NCBI GenBank assembly: GCA_943324925.2
Contig: CALPNL020000023.1
Coordinates: 1-16,144 of the forward strand
Direction of reading: 5' to 3'
From: Chitinophaga pinensis
Lineage (GTDB): Bacteria > Bacteroidota > Bacteroidia > Flavobacteriales > Flavobacteriaceae
DNA length: 16,144 bases
The position numbers and the translations under genes were made by a program. Shown here piece by piece: positions 13,528 to 16,144 of this stretch. Below the pieces are notes generated by a model that had not been told where the DNA came from, did not search any database, and worked only from the letters and a program-made list of their open reading frames with translations. How positions within the stretch are numbered: the first letter of the stretch is position 1; each line of letters starts with the position of its first letter.

Positions 13528-15057
13528 ATGCCGGATAAAGAGTTAGATATTGAAATTGAAGATAAGAAAGAACTTTACGGATATCAACAATCTGATATTG
13601 ACGTCATTTTTGAGCGTTTAGATAACGCACCAAGTAATCATCATTTATTGTATCAACTGCCAACAGGAGGAGGTAAGACCGTAATTTTTTCTGAAATCGT
13701 TAGACAGTATATTGCCAAACACGATAAAAAGGTAGTGGTTTTAACACACCGAATTGAATTGTGTAAGCAAACTTCAAAAATGCTGAAAGGTTTTGACGTA
13801 AAAAACAAAATTATCAACAGCAATATTAAAGAATTACCTGATCAAAATGATTATTCCTGCTTTGTGGCTATGGTTGAAACTTTAAAAAACCGTATCAATG
13901 ATGAAAAGTTACATCTAGATAATATTGGTTTAGTAATTATTGACGAAGCACATTATAACTCTTTCAGAAAATTATTGAGTTCCTTTAAAAACTCCTTTAT
14001 TCTTGGTGTAACCGCAACTCCATTAAGCTCCAATGTAAAATTACCAATGAATGAAAACTACGATGAATTAATAGTAGGTGATACCATTGCTTCATTGATA
14101 GATAAAGGATTTCTTGCAAAAGCGATTACTTATAGTTATGATGTAGGTTTAACCTCTTTGAAAGTTGGAATTAATGGCGATTATACTGTAAAATCATCAG
14201 ATGATTTGTATTCTAATATGGTAATGCAAGAGAAATTATTGCACGCTTATACAGAGAAATCATTAGGGAAAAAGACACTAATTTTCAATAATGGAATCAA
14301 TACATCATTATTTGTATATGAAACATTCAGAGAAGCGGGTTATGAAATTCGTCATTTAGATAATACTTGTAGTACTGAAGAAAGAAAAGAAATATTGAAT
14401 TGGTTTAAGAAAAAACCAGATGCAATATTAACGTCGGTAGGAATATTAACTACTGGTTTCGATGAGCCTACAGTGGAAACAATAATTTTGAATAGAGCAA
14501 CTAAATCATTGACTTTGTATTATCAAATGATCGGTCGTGGTTCAAGAAAATTACCTAATAAAGACACTTTTGTTGTCATTGATTTAGGAAATAATGCAGC
14601 TAGATTTGGACTTTGGAGTGAACCAATTGATTGGCAACATATATTTAGATCTCCAGAATATTACCTTGAAAATCTTCGGGATGATATTGAAATTGAAAGG
14701 TATTTTAAATATCAAATGCCCCCAGAATTAAGACAAAGATTTAAAAACTCCCCAGAAGTAACCTTTGATATCGTTGAAGAGCATAAGAAAATTATAGCTG
14801 GTAATTTACGATCAAAGATAGTTTTAGAACGTTCGCTAGAGCAACATGCGCTAATGTGTGTAGACAATTCAGAAGATTTAAGAGAAGCTAAAATTCTTGC
14901 CCGTGAGCTTCATGATGATATTGAGTGCAGAATGAAAAGATATGCTTCTTGTTTAAGCCATTGCTCTAAAAATTATCGGGAATGGTTGGTAGAAGATTAT
15001 AAGATCAAATTAAATCTTTTAATTGGGAAGAAAATTAGAGAATCACTATTTGATTAA
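13528..15057 (+). CDS. SF2 DEAD/DEAH helicase, RadD/SSL2-like
   Basis: 509 residues. Helicase motifs in order are a Q/0-type contact at YGYQQ (17-21), Walker A PTGGGKT (45-51), DEAH at 139-142, TAT at 162-164 (motif III), TTGFDEP (308-314, motif V) and QMIGRGSR (333-340, motif VI). The core ends near 360. The remaining ~150 residues are helical and charged, with several Cys (for example CLSHC near 472-476) but no clear zinc-finger spacing. The protein belongs to the SSL2/RadD-like group of DNA-dependent SF2 ATPases; RadD acts in double-strand break repair in E. coli, but that role is not established here. No nuclease, methylase or other defence partner is adjacent, so I do not call it part of a restriction or defence system. 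Confidence 0.82.
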   Translation: MPDKELDIEIEDKKELYGYQQSDIDVIFERLDNAPSNHHLLYQLPTGGGKTVIFSEIVRQYIAKHDKKVVVLTHRIELCKQTSKMLKGFDVKNKIINSNIKELPDQNDYSCFVAMVETLKNRINDEKLHLDNIGLVIIDEAHYNSFRKLLSSFKNSFILGVTATPLSSNVKLPMNENYDELIVGDTIASLIDKGFLAKAITYSYDVGLTSLKVGINGDYTVKSSDDLYSNMVMQEKLLHAYTEKSLGKKTLIFNNGINTSLFVYETFREAGYEIRHLDNTCSTEERKEILNWFKKKPDAILTSVGILTTGFDEPTVETIILNRATKSLTLYYQMIGRGSRKLPNKDTFVVIDLGNNAARFGLWSEPIDWQHIFRSPEYYLENLRDDIEIERYFKYQMPPELRQRFKNSPEVTFDIVEEHKKIIAGNLRSKIVLERSLEQHALMCVDNSEDLREAKILARELHDDIECRMKRYASCLSHCSKNYREWLVEDYKIKLNLLIGKKIRESLFD

Positions 15058-15130
15058 TTATCTAAATGTATAATTTATTTAAATAATTATAATATATTGA
15101 TTTTAAATAATTTAAATTAAATAATAAATT

Positions 15131-16144
15131 ATGTCAAAACAATTTTTAGATTTAGGAATTTCAGAAATAATATTAAAAGGACTACACGATTTAAATATTG
15201 AAATTCCAACAGAAATTCAAGCAAAATCAATTCCTGTAATTCTTAATGATAAACATGATTTTGTTGGATTAGCAAAAACAGGGACGGGGAAGACCGCTGC
15301 TTTTGGCTTACCATTACTTCAATTAATAGATTTCAAATCAAATGTAATTCAAGTGGTAATTTTAGTTCCAACACGGGAGCTAGGCCAACAAATACTGAAT
15401 AATTTCCAACAATTTTCTAAATATTTACCAGAAATTTCGATTACCTCTGTTTGTGGCGGAACACCTATTAAACCTCAAATCGAGCAATTAAAAGAAGTGA
15501 ATCATATTGTAATTGCCACTCCCGGTCGATTAATTGATTTAATTCAAAGAAAAGCAATCAATATAAAGGAAACCAACTATTTAGTTCTTGACGAAGCTGA
15601 TGAAATGGTTACGGTATTGAAAGAAGGATTGGATGAGATTATAGCGGAATTACCAAAAAATAGAAGGACTTTATTGTTTTCAGCAACTATGCCGGGAACA
15701 ATCAAGCAGCTGATTCAGAATTACCTATCTAAACAGGTAACACAAGTAAGTGTTAACATGGAAACTACTGGTAATCAAGGTATAGAACATCAATATATAG
15801 TGGTAGACCCAATTGAAAAATTAGATGTTCTCATGCATTTCCTTAATTCAAAAGAAGGTGAGCGCGGAATTATTTTCTGTAAAACAAAAGCTGCTGTCAA
15901 TAAACTAGCTAAGAACCTTGCTATCAATAGATTTTCATCAGGAGCACTACATGGAAGTTTAACACAACCCATTCGAGATAGAATTATGGGACAATTTCGA
16001 GAAGGTCACATCAACATACTGGTAGCAACTGATCTGGCAGCTCGTGGAATTGACGTTCAGGAAATTAGTTATGTCGTTAATTATCATTTGCCGGATACCT
16101 TTGAAACGTATGTTCATAGAAGTGGACGAACCGCTAGAGCTGGC
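15131..16144 (+). CDS. DEAD-box RNA helicase (3' end beyond window)
   Basis: 338 codons are visible, open to the right edge. All core motifs are present: Q motif FLDLGI...EIPTEIQ (residues 5-30), Walker A AKTGTGKT (about 48-55), PTREL, TPGR, DEAD at about 156-159 (LDEADEM), SAT, IIFCKT, TDLAARGID and HRSGRTARAG just before the edge. After DEAD the sequence is MVTVLKEGLDEIIAEL in place of the common MLxMGF, as in a Flavobacterium subfamily I recall. DEAD-box proteins unwind short RNA duplexes in ribosome assembly and mRNA decay, often in the cold. The C-terminal extension that would separate DeaD-, RhlE- and DbpA-like types is missing. The gene follows the SF2 helicase after a 73-nt, almost pure A/T spacer. 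Confidence 0.9.
   Translation, partial: MSKQFLDLGISEIILKGLHDLNIEIPTEIQAKSIPVILNDKHDFVGLAKTGTGKTAAFGLPLLQLIDFKSNVIQVVILVPTRELGQQILNNFQQFSKYLPEISITSVCGGTPIKPQIEQLKEVNHIVIATPGRLIDLIQRKAINIKETNYLVLDEADEMVTVLKEGLDEIIAELPKNRRTLLFSATMPGTIKQLIQNYLSKQVTQVSVNMETTGNQGIEHQYIVVDPIEKLDVLMHFLNSKEGERGIIFCKTKAAVNKLAKNLAINRFSSGALHGSLTQPIRDRIMGQFREGHINILVATDLAARGIDVQEISYVVNYHLPDTFETYVHRSGRTARAG

Noticed and set aside
15058..15130. Possible origin-like or regulatory AT-rich spacer between the two helicase genes
   Set aside because: It is almost entirely A/T with short palindromes (TATTTAAATA, AATTTAAATT), but has no DnaA-box-like repeats or good TAnnTTTG. Composition alone explains the palindromes.
13528..16144. 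Two adjacent helicases as a phage-defence system
   Set aside because: The second is an ordinary DEAD-box RNA helicase and the first a lone RadD/SSL2-like protein. No nuclease, methylase, toxin or mobility gene is nearby.

Overview
The window looks like chromosomal DNA from a Flavobacterium-like member of the Flavobacteriaceae (Bacteroidota). Four things support this: it is visibly AT-rich, its genes lack clear Shine-Dalgarno sequences, several genes are preceded by the Bacteroidota -7 promoter element TAnnTTTG, and almost every protein resembles Flavobacterium families. No tRNA, rRNA, CRISPR array, transposase, integrase or phage gene was seen. Coding density is high. The longest gene-free stretches are about 193 bp (3364-3556) and 219 bp (8487-8705), so no gene-free stretch exceeds 300 bp.

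Region 1 (1-3363, minus strand) is one tightly packed operon. In transcription order it holds an ECF sigma factor, a very small membrane protein in the anti-sigma position, a membrane-anchored CpxP/Spy-like periplasmic sensor with a proline-rich repeat tail, an MbnP-like copper-binding protein, an MbnH-like di-haem MauG/cytochrome c peroxidase family protein, and the first 10 codons of another probably exported protein that runs off the left edge. Gaps between the five complete genes are 17 nt or less, and both mbnP and mbnH start inside the preceding gene by the same 11-nt overlap. The likely reading is a self-contained envelope metal (probably copper) response unit: the sensor and small membrane protein control the sigma factor, and the operon output is the MbnP/MbnH pair. 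This is the most interesting part of the window.

Region 2 (3364-8486) has fabG and a VWA-domain membrane protein in an apparent plus-strand operon. They converge, with a 1-nt gap, on a minus-strand LTA-synthase/phosphoglycerol-transferase-like membrane enzyme. The fabG leader carries a structured element that resembles a recurrent Flavobacterium intergenic sequence.

Region 3 (8487-11300) has an erythrin/VIT1 fusion (membrane-bound ferritin type, iron handling), a four-helix His-rich membrane protein probably co-transcribed with it, a small hypothetical protein on the minus strand, and a YciA-type acyl-CoA thioesterase.

Region 4 (11303-16144) has a YbdG-type MscS channel co-transcribed with a DUF3817 membrane protein (minus strand). 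Divergent from these are a conserved Flavobacterium protein (probably DUF6155), a RadD/SSL2-like SF2 helicase, and a DEAD-box RNA helicase cut by the right edge.

Four start codons are corrected relative to the longest open frames: 1123, 1823, 12836 and 12934. Each choice rests on a signal peptide or family N-terminus and removes an implausible overlap with a neighbour.
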